Below, in pieces: positions 19,131 through 26,486 of a stretch of 64,000 nt of DNA. The stretch is from GCA-020343675 sp964462945 (lineage in GTDB: Bacteria; Planctomycetota; Phycisphaerae; Sedimentisphaerales; Anaerobacaceae), in NCBI GenBank assembly GCA_964462945.1, contig CAYWZW010000005.1:62001-126000 (forward strand). Direction: 5' to 3'. The notes beneath the pieces are model-generated. The model ran no database searches. It was not told where the DNA came from and saw only the letters and a program-made list of their open reading frames with translations. Made by a program: the position numbers and the translations under genes. Position 1 is the stretch's first letter. Each line of letters begins with the position of its first letter.

Positions 19131-19498
19131 GATTTCTGGTTGACAACCCGGTTTCTCCTCTCGTTGCCGAAATGCTCCGCCAAGCGGGCCACGATGCCGT
19201 TCATGTGCGTCAGTACGGGCTGCAGGCTGCTGCGGACTCCGTTGTTTTTGAGCGAGCCGGTCAGGAAGAACGTATTATTATCACTGCCGACACCGACTTT
19301 GGTCTGTTGTTGGCTCGAGGTAAAAGACGCAAACCTTCTGTTATCCTTTTCCACCACAGCTTTCCTCACCGGCCCCCAAAGCAGGGCAAACTGCTTCTCG
19401 ATAATCTGACGCAACTGGCCGCCGCGTTGGAGCAAGGGAGTTTCATCGTATTTGAGAGCCGACGCATTCGAATCCGGACACTGCCAATAATAGGTTAG
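19127..19498 (+). CDS. DUF5615 PIN-like toxin
   Basis: A 123-aa protein with the PIN-like pattern of DUF5615: MRFLVDNPVSPLVAEMLRQA with the first acidic residue at D6, GHDAVHVRQYGLQAAAD, and the second acidic site IITADTDFGLLLA. ILFHHSFPHRPPKQ ends the core. PIN-like fold toxins are probable RNases. The ATG overlaps the TGA of the DUF433 gene, which fixes the start. One deviation: the usual LVDxxLS reads LVDNPVS. Confidence 0.88.
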   Translation: MRFLVDNPVSPLVAEMLRQAGHDAVHVRQYGLQAAADSVVFERAGQEERIIITADTDFGLLLARGKRRKPSVILFHHSFPHRPPKQGKLLLDNLTQLAAALEQGSFIVFESRRIRIRTLPIIG

Positions 19499-19726
19499 TT
19501 GCTGTCCGCTGTGCCCCTCTGTGTCCACCGTGTGCATCCGTAATACAATCTTTCAAAACGTTGTTTTTTATGCTCAATTTTTATTTTGGCCGTTCGTAAC
19601 ATCTTAATATGCAGCATCTTATGAAGCTTTTCTGTAAGGCGAACTTTTTGGTTGCGGCCAAGGGCGAAGCCCGAGGCCGCGCTGTGGAATCCGTGTCTGA
19701 GCCATTTTCTCCGCGTTCCCGGTATC

Positions 19727-20044
19727 TTAGCCATAGACGACTTCGCCGTTGCGGGCGTAATCGGCGATCAAAGAATCGCCGCTTTGCCATTCTGCAGGAG
19801 TCATGGCGACCGCCTCGATGGGCTCGAATACCGCATAAATGGCCTCAGAGAGAATGTCTATCCTTTCCCAATAATCCTTGCCGGTGAAATCTTCAGATAT
19901 CACCACCAGATCGATGTCGCTGTCTTGGCGCTGGCTTTCTGTGCTGAATGAGCCGAACAGAATGATCTTCCGGGGCCGGATATTCTGGGCTTCAAGCGCC
20001 CTGCCAAAATCGGAGATGATCTTCATGACTGCTGCTTTATCCAT
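19727..20044 (-). CDS. Minimal nucleotidyltransferase (MNT), antitoxin side of HEPN/MNT pair
   Basis: A 105-aa pol-beta superfamily nucleotidyltransferase. The active-site pattern GS-x10-DxD is complete: ILFGSFSTESQRQDSDIDLV, with a further strand carrying EAVAMTP. The start overlaps the 3' end of the HEPN gene by 22 bases, so it is the third gene of an operon driven from the promoter at about 20.7 kb. MNT partners of HEPN proteins can modify the toxin with nucleotides; whether this one does is inference. Confidence 0.85.
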   Translation of the reverse strand: MDKAAVMKIISDFGRALEAQNIRPRKIILFGSFSTESQRQDSDIDLVVISEDFTGKDYWERIDILSEAIYAVFEPIEAVAMTPAEWQSGDSLIADYARNGEVVYG

Positions 20045-20403
20045 TTTAATGCTTCCTTTGCCTGCGCCAGAATCTGCGCGGTAATCTCTTGTGTATAATT
20101 GCTCTGCAACTTGTCGATATCATCCGGGTAACGTGTGGCAATATTGGCTTCATTGAGTCTTGTGATGACTCTACCCGTGTTCTCGTCCGGCCTCAAGCCG
20201 ATCTTGTTCAGCAGATAAATAAGGTTATGAGTTTTGGGCGGTATTTCCTGCAGATTCTGCTGATATAGTCCTTTCAACGCCTTTTCTATCGCCAGGTGAC
20301 ACATGAAAACCGCATAGAAATACCTGCCACCATTGGCCATGAACTCAGCCGTATCCATGTCGTAATCAGCCTGCTTGAGCCATTCGATAATCCTTTTATC
20401 CAT
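20023..20403 (-). CDS. HEPN domain protein (PF05168-like)
   Basis: A 126-aa all-helical HEPN protein: EWLKQADYDMDTAEFMANGG, then YFYAVFMCHLAIEKALKGLY, KTHNLIYLLNKIGL, and IATRYPDD. It belongs to the HEPN class paired with minimal nucleotidyltransferases. I do not see a clear R-x4-6-H RNase motif, unlike the HepT gene at 22.5 kb, so it may act as a substrate-binding or non-nuclease HEPN. The start overlaps the stop of the small helical gene upstream by 8 bases, and its end overlaps the MNT gene. Confidence 0.85.
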   Translation of the reverse strand: MDKRIIEWLKQADYDMDTAEFMANGGRYFYAVFMCHLAIEKALKGLYQQNLQEIPPKTHNLIYLLNKIGLRPDENTGRVITRLNEANIATRYPDDIDKLQSNYTQEITAQILAQAKEALKWIKQQS

Positions 20404-20608
20404 TCAATCGACCCGCCGAATCCTCAAGAGGCACCCCTTTCTCTGCTCGCACTTGAAGGCCTTCCCGAATCGCCTGGGCCAGTCCGATGTCTTCGACCGC
20501 CTCAGCCAGAACGTCCCGGAGCACCTCGGGCCGCTTCTGCAGGAACTCAATGAGAGCCTCTTTGAGCAACTCTTTGAGCGTTTGGTCATCTATGATGATC
20601 GAGCTCAT
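20396..20608 (-). CDS. Small helical antitoxin-like protein, first gene of HEPN/MNT operon
   Basis: A 70-aa acidic helical protein: IIIDDQTLKELLKEALIEFL, then RPEVLRDVLAEAVEDIGLAQ and AIREG. Its first about 50 residues closely match the 68-aa protein at 26487-26693, which sits before a RelE remnant. After AIREG the two diverge: this one ends in Ala/Gly/Leu-rich sequence with no conserved tail. The stop overlaps the HEPN start by 8 bases. In the family such proteins commonly precede RelE toxins, so here it may be an antitoxin left over or re-used next to HEPN/MNT. Function is not established. Confidence 0.65.
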   Translation of the reverse strand: MSSIIIDDQTLKELLKEALIEFLQKRPEVLRDVLAEAVEDIGLAQAIREGLQVRAEKGVPLEDSAGRLNG

Positions 20609-20680
20609 ACTCGACTCCTTATCGGCAACTGGGCAGCCGGTTCAGTTCATATTGACAATGATAAACGATCAATTTAATTC

Positions 20681-20708
20681 ATTATAGCCCGGCAATCTGA
20701 AAATGCAA
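20681..20708 (-). promoter_or_regulatory. Sigma70-type promoter P1
   Basis: Reading on the minus strand, TTGCAT (20708-20703) and TATAAT (20686-20681) are separated by 16 bases. The -10 is a perfect consensus. It points at the 70-aa/HEPN/MNT operon starting at 20608 and has a near-twin upstream of mntA. Confidence 0.7.
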
Positions 20709-20871
20709 ACCGTAATCCGGGCCTCTGAATTGACTATTGACAATTGACAATTGACTATTTCAATCCGTGTCCATCGGTGGAATCTGTGTCTAAGTATCTC
20801 TCGGTGGCCTTCGCGTTCCGTTCGACTTCGCTCAGGACAGGTCTTCGTGGTAGATAATCCGTCTCACCGTC

Positions 20872-21751
20872 TCACCTGCTGAGCGCGGCGATTTCCTCAT
20901 CGCCCAGCGCCCGGTCGTAGGCGCGGAAGCCGGCCATGGCGAAGGGCCAGTTCGAGTCGCCGCTTTGATAGACTTGGCCAATAGCCCTAGGGTCCCAGGC
21001 GGCGGCGAAGCTTTTGGCGTAGTCGGGATGGCTTTTGGTCTCCTGGATAGCGCCATTCACCCAGAGCGTCAGGGTCTGGCCCCGGCGCCGGCAGGCGACG
21101 TGCAGCCACTGGCCGTCCAGCACACCGGCGGCGGAGACCAGCGTCACGTACCCGCTATCGCCCCAGCCCACCCGCCAGTAGATGCGGTTGAAGGCTGCGT
21201 AGTTGACGATATGCGGCTGCGGCCAGGCGACTTGACGGCGAAAGAACGTCTTGGCCGCTGCCCCCGGATCGGCGGACTTGTACCGGAAGGCGAAGGCAAA
21301 ATCCCGGCCCACGCCCACGATATCGCCCAAGAGGGCCGGGCCGAAATCGATTCGGTCATCGGCGCCGTCGAACGATAGCGCCGTCGTGCCGTTCGGGCCC
21401 GCCACGCTGTGGGCGGCGGTGTTCGGATCGCCGGAGGGGTCGATAAAGACCTGGTCCCGGCCGCCCGCCGCCATATCGCGGACCGTCGGCGCTGACTGCG
21501 ACACCGTCGAAATCCGCCTCGCCGGTAAAAGGACTCGGCGGCGGCTCGTGCGGCTCATCGCCGAATTCCATCGCCGCGAACGCAAGCCGCCCGTGCTCGA
21601 AGCCGGTAAGGTCATAGACCAGCGTTACGGCGTTGCGGGCGTAGGCGAAGTCCTTGACCGGGTCGGACATCTTGATCGAGAGTCCTTCCGGCTGGTTCGA
21701 GAGGTCCACGCCGGGGCCGGATTGCTCTATTTGAATAGGTTCTATTTTCAT
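20872..21751 (-). pseudogene. LamG/concanavalin-A-like protein gene with a frameshift
   Basis: Two overlapping frames together read as one about 290-aa protein. From the ATG at 21751 the first frame is sensible to ...ADFDGVAVS near 21491, then turns into Arg/Gly-rich noise. A second frame continues with SQSAPTVRDMAAGGRDQVFI and a LamG-like domain: TTALSFDGADDRIDFG, DFAFAFRYKS, QWLHVACRRRGQTLTLWVNG, and FRAYDRALGDEEIAALSR at the end, the usual closing strand of LamG. The switch lies near 21485-21500. It is either a real frameshift or an assembly/sequencing error. No signal peptide is seen, so the product would be cytoplasmic or particle-associated, unlike the secreted LamG proteins elsewhere in the window. 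Confidence 0.65.
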
Positions 21752-21760
21752 AGTTTTTCA

Positions 21761-22020
21761 ACCACGGAGGACACGGAGCACACAGAGGTTTATGTTCTTT
21801 TCTCTCCGTGCTCTTGGTGTTCTCAGTGGTTCAATGTATTCTTTACTTTTCTAACCACGGAGATCACGGAGGTCACTGAGATACTTCACCGTTCTCTTTT
21901 CTCCGTTGCTCTTGGTGCCCTCTGTGGTCCAATCTCTTCTTTCTTTTCTCATCATGGAGGGCACGGAGAACACAGAGAAAGAATCAATTTTCTCCGTGCT
22001 CTCGGTGTTCTCTGTGGTTC
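21761..22020. repeat. Three consecutive hairpin-forming repeat units
   Basis: Units at about 21761-21832, 21853-21930 and 21951-22020 each begin with a CCACGGAG/CATGGAGG-type arm and end with a complementary CTCCGTG...GTGGT-type arm (for example ACCACGGAGG versus the end TCTCAGTGGT). Each could fold as an imperfect stem-loop. The units are spaced by 20 bases. A fourth copy lies at 22431-22491. Confidence 0.7.
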
Positions 22021-22032
22021 GGCTCCCGTGGT

Positions 22033-22425
22033 CTAAATCGATACTCTTCTAATGCCATCTTTCAACAGTTTGCAGTTGAAGTTTATTAGCAGACCGCGTT
22101 TGAATTGTAATAGTCGCTGGTAGGTGATGATCTGCGCAAGATGGATCGGCTCAAGTGCAGAACAGGCCTTGAGTTCCAGAATGAGCGAACCTTCTACGAT
22201 AATGTCCGCCCGAAACCCGAGTCCCAAATCATGACCTTTGTATGGCGTGGGGACATCAACCTGATTGCGCGCGGAAATTCCCTGATTCGCCAATTCCCAC
22301 ATCATGGCCTGTTCATACACCGATTCGAGCAAGCCGGGCCCGAGTTCGCGATGAACTTCAATCGCTGACCCGATCACTTTCTCGATCAAATCATCTCTGC
22401 AAACAACGAGTTCCATTGAATCCAA
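22033..22425 (-). CDS. GxxExxY protein (PD-(D/E)XK-like)
   Basis: A 130-aa member of the GxxExxY family, named for GLLESVYEQ, which is present at residues about 30-38. A PD-(D/E)XK-like nuclease signature follows as FRADIIVEG and LILELKACSAL (D...ExK), then QIITYQRLLQFKRGLLINF, the family's closing strand. Function in cells is unknown; the family is common in environmental bacteria and often lies in repeat-rich regions, as here, where it stands between two hairpin repeat blocks. Confidence 0.88.
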   Translation of the reverse strand: MDSMELVVCRDDLIEKVIGSAIEVHRELGPGLLESVYEQAMMWELANQGISARNQVDVPTPYKGHDLGLGFRADIIVEGSLILELKACSALEPIHLAQIITYQRLLQFKRGLLINFNCKLLKDGIRRVSI

Positions 22426-22430
22426 TCGCT

Positions 22431-22491
22431 AACCACAGAGGTCACGGAGGTGTATGTTTTCTCTCAGTGCTCTCGGTGCTCTTCGTGGTAA
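22431..22491. repeat. Fourth copy of the CCAC-GGAG hairpin repeat
   Basis: AACCACAGAGGTCACGGAGG at the left arm and GTGCTCTTCGTGGT at the right arm; same design as the three units at 21.8-22.0 kb. It lies directly upstream of the GxxExxY start. Confidence 0.6.
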
Positions 22492-22532
22492 AGAATCTGT
22501 ATGACCGTATGACGGTGTGGCCGCCCGGTGTT

Positions 22533-22958
22533 CTATGGTTCTATTCTGACGCCTAAGGCCTGGCAGTAAGTCACCAGGGACTGCCATCGCGTTTCGCCGA
22601 TGTGTCGCAGGACGGACATATCCATCTGCTGATACTCATGGATGGCGATATTCCTAAAGCCCGTCATGGCAATCATATCTCTCAGGAGCTCTTTGTTGAT
22701 GTAGCCGGCCTGATGAATCAGTTGAAAGGCCTCTGCACTGGATTGCGGCATTCCCAGGCGCTGTCGCGCCACGATGTGCATGGCCAGGTCGATCGCGGCC
22801 TGACACGCCCGTTCCACGTTCAACGTCATCGCATCGACGTGTGTGTAATTGTCCAACTGGGGATTGGCTTGATATTCCTGCCGCATCCGCCGCAGCGCCC
22901 GCTCGATGATCGCGGCCTTGTTGAGGGCAATATCGTCAGGCCGTATAGGCATCGACAA
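22533..22958 (-). CDS. hepT: HepT-like RNase toxin (DUF86 HEPN)
   Basis: A 141-aa HEPN protein of the DUF86/HepT family. The catalytic R-x4-H-x-Y motif is present as RNIAIHEYQ near residue 102-110, after ELLRDMIAMTGF. The upstream helices ERACQAAIDLAMHIVARQRL match the dimer core. HepT toxins are ribonucleases neutralised by their cognate MntA nucleotidyltransferase, which adds AMP to the motif tyrosine; that mechanism is known for the family. The start overlaps the 3' end of mntA by 23 bases, giving a coupled pair. Confidence 0.92.
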   Translation of the reverse strand: MSMPIRPDDIALNKAAIIERALRRMRQEYQANPQLDNYTHVDAMTLNVERACQAAIDLAMHIVARQRLGMPQSSAEAFQLIHQAGYINKELLRDMIAMTGFRNIAIHEYQQMDMSVLRHIGETRWQSLVTYCQALGVRIEP

Positions 22959-23319
22959 TCTCCTTTCGTTCGAATTTGAACCGGGCGGTCAGGCCGAGAA
23001 GCGTGGCCACAGCCAAATCCGTCTGAAAAGTATCCCGGCAGAAGAAGCGCTTGCCCTTCACTATGGCCTGCGAAGCATAAATCAGATTGTGTGACGAAAG
23101 GACGCCCACGTCCACCGTTCGCTCGGCCGCCAGACTGAGGCTGGCCGATAACTCCGCAATATCCACCTGGGACAACGGCTCGCCGGCGACGGGAAGGATC
23201 GCAATGTCCAGGTCGCTATCAGGGCGCATTCGACCGCTGAGTGCACTGCCCAAGACGTATGCCGACAGGATGCGGCGGTCGCGGTCTATTTCCTGCTCTA
23301 TGGGACTTAGATCAAGCAT
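22936..23319 (-). CDS. mntA: MntA-like nucleotidyltransferase antitoxin
   Basis: A 127-aa minimal nucleotidyltransferase with the GS-x10-DxD active site in YVLGSALSGRMRPDSDLDIA. The following strand carries the third acidic site near VDVGVLSS. It precedes hepT with a 23-base overlap and is driven by promoter P2 about 50 bases upstream. This type VII pair is distinct in sequence from the HEPN/MNT operon at 20 kb, in which gene order is reversed (HEPN first). Confidence 0.92.
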   Translation of the reverse strand: MLDLSPIEQEIDRDRRILSAYVLGSALSGRMRPDSDLDIAILPVAGEPLSQVDIAELSASLSLAAERTVDVGVLSSHNLIYASQAIVKGKRFFCRDTFQTDLAVATLLGLTARFKFERKEIVDAYTA

Positions 23320-24378
23320 ATAGTCGGTTTAGTTCATATTGACAATGATGAACAATCAATCTGATTGATTATAGCATGGCCATCTGAAAATGCAAACCAT
23401 AATCCGGGCCTTTTCATTGACTATTGATAATTGACCCTTCGACTTCGCTCAGGGCATGCTATTAACTTAAGCCGCTTCGAGTTCTTCGTGCTCTTCGTGT
23501 TTTTCTCTGGACGGGATTCACAGGATTAGTTGGATATTCCCTGTATATCTTGTCCATCTCGTTCATCCTGTCCAAAAACTTGAATTTAGACAGGATTTAC
23601 AGGATTTACGGGAAACTCATATCGGTAATCTCGTCTATTCTTTCGGCTTCGCTCAAGACAGGCTTTGTTCATCATGTCAGAAGGACTTTAGACAGGATTC
23701 ACAGGATTGAATGGATGTTTTCTGTATATCTTGTCCCACCGTGTTCATCAGCGTTCATCAGCGGCTTATAACTCGTCGTTCGTATCTCCCTTCGACAGCG
23801 CTCAGGGCAGGCTAAGAATCGTATCTCGTGAAGAATCCGTGTTCATCCGTGCAATCCGTGTCTCTGAGTCCAGCAAATTTTTTTTCAAATCTTTGTAAAG
23901 TGTCCCTGTGGCTTAGCCGATTAACGGGAGCAGTGAGGTAGTGACATATTACCTTGGGGATGTTTGTTTTGTCACCTGAGTTATTAACTTTGTAACGTTG
24001 CGGACCTGACCCGCGGTATAGTTGACTCACTCTGCCGCTGAGCCGCCTGACTTAGCGAGAAAGTCAACTTACTCTGCGAGAAAGCCGATTGACTCGACGG
24101 CGACGTTGAGTGACTTAGCCAGAGAGAGTACAGAAGGGCTTAGCCACAGAGGGCAGAGCCGCAACCAAAAAGAATGAAACCACGAATGAACACGAAGAAA
24201 CACGAAGAAATAGTCGTTTCTCGATTCTGGATACTTGTCCTTCTCCACAGGACGCCTTACGGTGCTGCGAGAGCAGGGACAATAGTCAATAGTAAATCGT
24301 AAATAGTCAATGCCAAGGACCGCGACGAATGTAGATTTTCGCGGACCACATATTACTGTTTTATTGGAGACTACGAAA
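23320..24378. other. About 1 kb gene-poor stretch crowded with dispersed repeats
   Basis: No supported gene. Left end is the P2 promoter block. Then come several copies of the TTCGACTTCGCTCAGGACAGG-type repeat (23438, 23642, 23791), two near-copies of a GGATTCACAGGATT...CTGTATATCTTGTCC unit (about 23518-23560 and 23694-23737), TTGACTATTGATAATTGAC runs, and from 24020 to 24150 a set of short GACTTAGC and CTCTGC recurrences. The right end carries the ribosome site of the fibronectin III gene. Confidence 0.6.
23368..23395 (-). promoter_or_regulatory. Sigma70-type promoter P2
   Basis: Minus-strand TTGCAT (23395-23390), 16-base spacer, TATAAT (23373-23368), about 50 bases before the mntA start. 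The surrounding 110 bases closely match the P1 region at 20638-20748. Confidence 0.7.
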
Positions 24379-25002
24379 ATGGCACGATTTCCGAAAAGCG
24401 AACCCGAGACAGTGACATTGGCCCAGGCGATGGCCGGCGGCTTAGCCGTCGATCCCGACACCGGCGCGAACCCGAACTTTCCCACGCCGCCGGTCGTCCC
24501 GGCGGCCTTAACGACGTTGATCGACGAGTATACCACGGCCAGGAACGCCGCGATCACCGCCCAGGCGGTGGCCGAGCAGGCCACGACTACCAAGGACACC
24601 AAGCTCGCCGGGCTGATCGACGGGATGAAGAAGGATCTTCGGTACGCCGAGAACACCGTCAATTACGATGATGAGAAGCTCAAGCTGATCGGCTGGGCCG
24701 GTCGCAAGGCCGCGACGGCCACCGAAGCGCCCGGTCAGAGCCGGCTGCTGACCGCCCAGTTGCAGGGCGACGGCTGGGTCAAGCTCGAATGGCGAGCCCC
24801 GATCGACGGGGGCAAGCCCAGCGCCTACCGCATCATGCGAAGGCAGCGGCCGGAAGGGCCCTGGTCCGATGTCGGAACCGCCGTTGTCACCGAGCAACTG
24901 CTGCCCGATCAGCCGCGAGGCATCGAATTCGAGTACCGCATCATCGCCGTCAATAAGGCCGGCGACGGGGAGCCGAGTAATACCGTCGTAGTTGTACTTT
25001 AA
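24379..25002 (+). CDS. Fibronectin type III domain protein
   Basis: A 207-aa protein read from the ATG at 24379, which has a GGAG ribosome site about 9 bases upstream; an earlier in-frame ATG at 24310 lacks one. The N-terminal two-thirds is Ala/Thr-rich and helical (TTLIDEYTTARNAAITAQAV, DGMKKDLRYAENTVNYDDEK). The C-terminal about 75 residues form an Fn3 domain: GWVKLEWRAPIDGGKPSAYR, IMRRQRPEGPW, EFEYRIIAVNKAGDGEPSNT. No signal peptide is visible. Similar small helix-plus-Fn3 proteins occur in planctomycetes without a known role. It is the only plus-strand gene in this half of the island. Confidence 0.75.
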   Translation: MARFPKSEPETVTLAQAMAGGLAVDPDTGANPNFPTPPVVPAALTTLIDEYTTARNAAITAQAVAEQATTTKDTKLAGLIDGMKKDLRYAENTVNYDDEKLKLIGWAGRKAATATEAPGQSRLLTAQLQGDGWVKLEWRAPIDGGKPSAYRIMRRQRPEGPWSDVGTAVVTEQLLPDQPRGIEFEYRIIAVNKAGDGEPSNTVVVVL

Positions 25003-25039
25003 CAATGTTAAACCACCGAGAGCACGAAGGGACACGAAT

Positions 25040-25105
25040 CTATCCGTATCCATATTTTTCGTGACTGCTTGAACCGATGAAGACGGTGCCTAAAAGGCGT
25101 CCGCC
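25040..25105 (-). pseudogene. 3'-end fragment of a BY-kinase gene
   Basis: Bases 25047-25105 match 27103-27161, the 3' coding end of the intact tyrosine kinase, at 54 of 59 positions. The minus-strand frame reads GGRLLGTVFIGSSSHEKYGY and then stops. It is bounded by a 35-bp dispersed repeat at its upstream side. Direct proof of a duplicated or transferred kinase tail inside the island. Confidence 0.75.
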
Positions 25106-25135
25106 GGATTCGTAAGAGCCGTTAGAATTCGGGTC
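25101..25135. repeat. 35-bp exact direct repeat, copy 1
   Basis: Identical to 25300-25334 (starts CCGCCGGATTCGTAAGAGCC). A shorter variant lies at 18784-18808 with CGCAGGAGCCGTT in place of CGTAAGAGCCGTT. Confidence 0.85.
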
Positions 25136-25164
25136 AACATCAGGCATTTCATTCTCCTTCAAAA

Positions 25165-25259
25165 GAGACACTGATTAACACTGATTTACACGGTAAAAAA
25201 ACAAAACAGTGTTAATCCGCCATCCGTTGGGCGGATTAATCCCGTGTAAATCCGTGTCT
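25165..25259. repeat. Nested inverted repeat
   Basis: Outer arms TGATTTACACGG (25181-25192) and CCGTGTAAATCCGTGTCT (25242-25259) are complementary apart from a mismatch, and an inner perfect pair TTAATCCGCC (25212-25221)/GGCGGATTAA (25230-25239) sits in the loop. It would fold as a long cruciform or RNA hairpin and lies in a 360-base gap without genes. Confidence 0.65.
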
Positions 25260-25299
25260 GAAAATCCCTTCAAGCCATCATGGTGGGCCCAGCCCAATG

Positions 25300-25334
25300 C
25301 CGCCGGATTCGTAAGAGCCGTTAGAATTCGGGTC
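25300..25334. repeat. 35-bp exact direct repeat, copy 2
   Basis: Second identical copy of the repeat at 25101-25135; it ends 30 bases beyond the relE stop codon. Confidence 0.85.
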
Positions 25335-25363
25335 TCAGGTGTGACTCCAGCGGTTAGCTGCTC

Positions 25364-25624
25364 TTATCGGTAGGCATCTTTGCGATGTCTGACACGGAGG
25401 ATCACGATTACTATTCGTGCTTGGAAGATTTCATAGACTATGCGATACTCGCCTATACGAACACGATAGGTGTTATCAGCGCCTTGGAGTTTTCTTACGC
25501 CGGATGGAAACGGGTTTGTTGACAAGGACTCAACAGCAGAGATGATACGAGGGACGATTTTCCGATCGAGTCGTTTAAGCTCCCGCAGGGCTGACTTTTT
25601 CCATTCAATCTGGTAAGTAGCCAT
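25364..25624 (-). CDS. RelE/ParE family toxin
   Basis: An 86-aa RelE-type mRNA interferase: YQIEWKKSALRELKRLDRKI, then GVRKLQGADNTYRVRIGEYR and IVYEIFQARIVIVILRVRHR ending in KDAYR. The basic and aromatic C-terminal residues (R..HRKDAYR) fit the RelE active surface. Its start overlaps the 3' end of the antitoxin gene by 20 bases, so the pair is coupled. This is the only intact RelE in the island. Confidence 0.92.
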   Translation of the reverse strand: MATYQIEWKKSALRELKRLDRKIVPRIISAVESLSTNPFPSGVRKLQGADNTYRVRIGEYRIVYEIFQARIVIVILRVRHRKDAYR

Positions 25625-25811
25625 TCCGCTTTAACTCTGCCACGACGTCTTGATGCCGTACAACCGGCTCTTCCCGCCTCTCAGCAACAACTGCCAAATC
25701 TCGCAGGTCCTCGATAAGCTCTTCATACTCCTCAATAGACAATATGACAGCTTTTTTATTGCCGTTGACGTCTATTACATATTCGGGATTCAACTTCGGT
25801 GCGGAACGCAT
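25605..25811 (-). CDS. Phd/YefM family antitoxin
   Basis: A 68-aa protein from the ATG at 25811: MRSAPKLNPEYVIDVNGNKK, AVILSIEEYEELIEDLRDLA, then a basic/acidic C-terminal tail that would wrap the toxin. This is the Phd/YefM layout without the long N-terminus. The open frame goes 44 codons further upstream, but that part is unlike the family and overlaps the promoter P3 zone. Paired with the RelE above. Confidence 0.88.
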   Translation of the reverse strand: MRSAPKLNPEYVIDVNGNKKAVILSIEEYEELIEDLRDLAVVAERREEPVVRHQDVVAELKRNGYLPD

Positions 25812-25914
25812 AACATCATCCTCAGTTTTTCTGTTCTTAGTTTTTGCCAATCGATCCGGTATAACTTTTGTACCTATCAGCCAATATGCCCTGATTCCAC
25901 TCTTACAGAGCCTG

Positions 25915-25943
25915 ATTATAACGCAGTTCTTCAGAAGCTGCAA
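25915..25943 (-). promoter_or_regulatory. Sigma70-type promoter P3
   Basis: Minus-strand TTGCAG (25943-25938), 17-base spacer, TATAAT (25920-25915), about 100 bases before the YefM start. The flanking bases resemble P4 (a shared GTGGAATCAGG block a little downstream). Confidence 0.65.
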
Positions 25944-26236
25944 TTAAATCCCAGCCGACCAACATTCGCCGATGGTTTCCGCTGATTGAGCCTCCAAACT
26001 GCCCGCTGTACGCTACCTGCTGATGATACTGTGCTCATCAATTAGTCTGCTGAACAGCGTTGCCCGATGGCATGGACGACTGTCCGACTGTAAGGACCGT
26101 CTGACCGTAATGACTGTAAGACTGTCCGACATTGGGAAGGTAAAAGCCCGGGAAGAGAACGTAAGAGGCTAAGAACGTAGGAACGTGCCGTACCGCCTTT
26201 CCACCTTTCTTCCTTCCTCGGCTCCTCATTCCCTGC

Positions 26237-26481
26237 TTATGGCAGATATCGGTAGATTTCCCGCCGGTGCAGGCAACGAATGAAGCTTACAGTTTGGCCC
26301 TCTACTATAATACCAATGCGATAGTGCCCGATCCGTCCCTTAGTTTCTTGAGGTTGCCGATGTCCTGCAATGTGCGAGCATTCTCCACTTGAGCAATGGC
26401 GTCCTTGATACGCTCCTTAAGCGGCTTGTCCGTCAGGACCTTGACGTCTTTGAGGAAACTGCTTCGAAACTGGACGTTCAA
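26237..26481 (-). pseudogene. RelE/ParE-like toxin gene broken by a frameshift
   Basis: From a TTG at 26481, five bases past the antitoxin stop, the frame reads LNVQFRSSFLKDVKVLTDKP, ...IAQVENARTLQDIGNLKKLR and then stops at VL. A second frame just after LKKL continues GRIGHYRIGIIVEGQTVSFI and RCLHRREIYRYLP before a stop at 26237-26239. The second part is the usual RelE C-terminal strand and tail. The join lacks several residues expected between LKKL and IGHYR, so the toxin is dead unless the base is an error. A TTG start is assumed. Confidence 0.75.
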
Positions 26482-26486
26482 GCCGG

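Noticed and set aside
21760..22020. CRISPR array
   Set aside because: The units are imperfect inverted repeats with variable arms and no spacers of constant length.
24069..24662. 197-codon minus-strand frame over the Fn3 gene
   Set aside because: Shadow of the plus-strand gene; the Fn3 frame has a ribosome site and recognisable strands.
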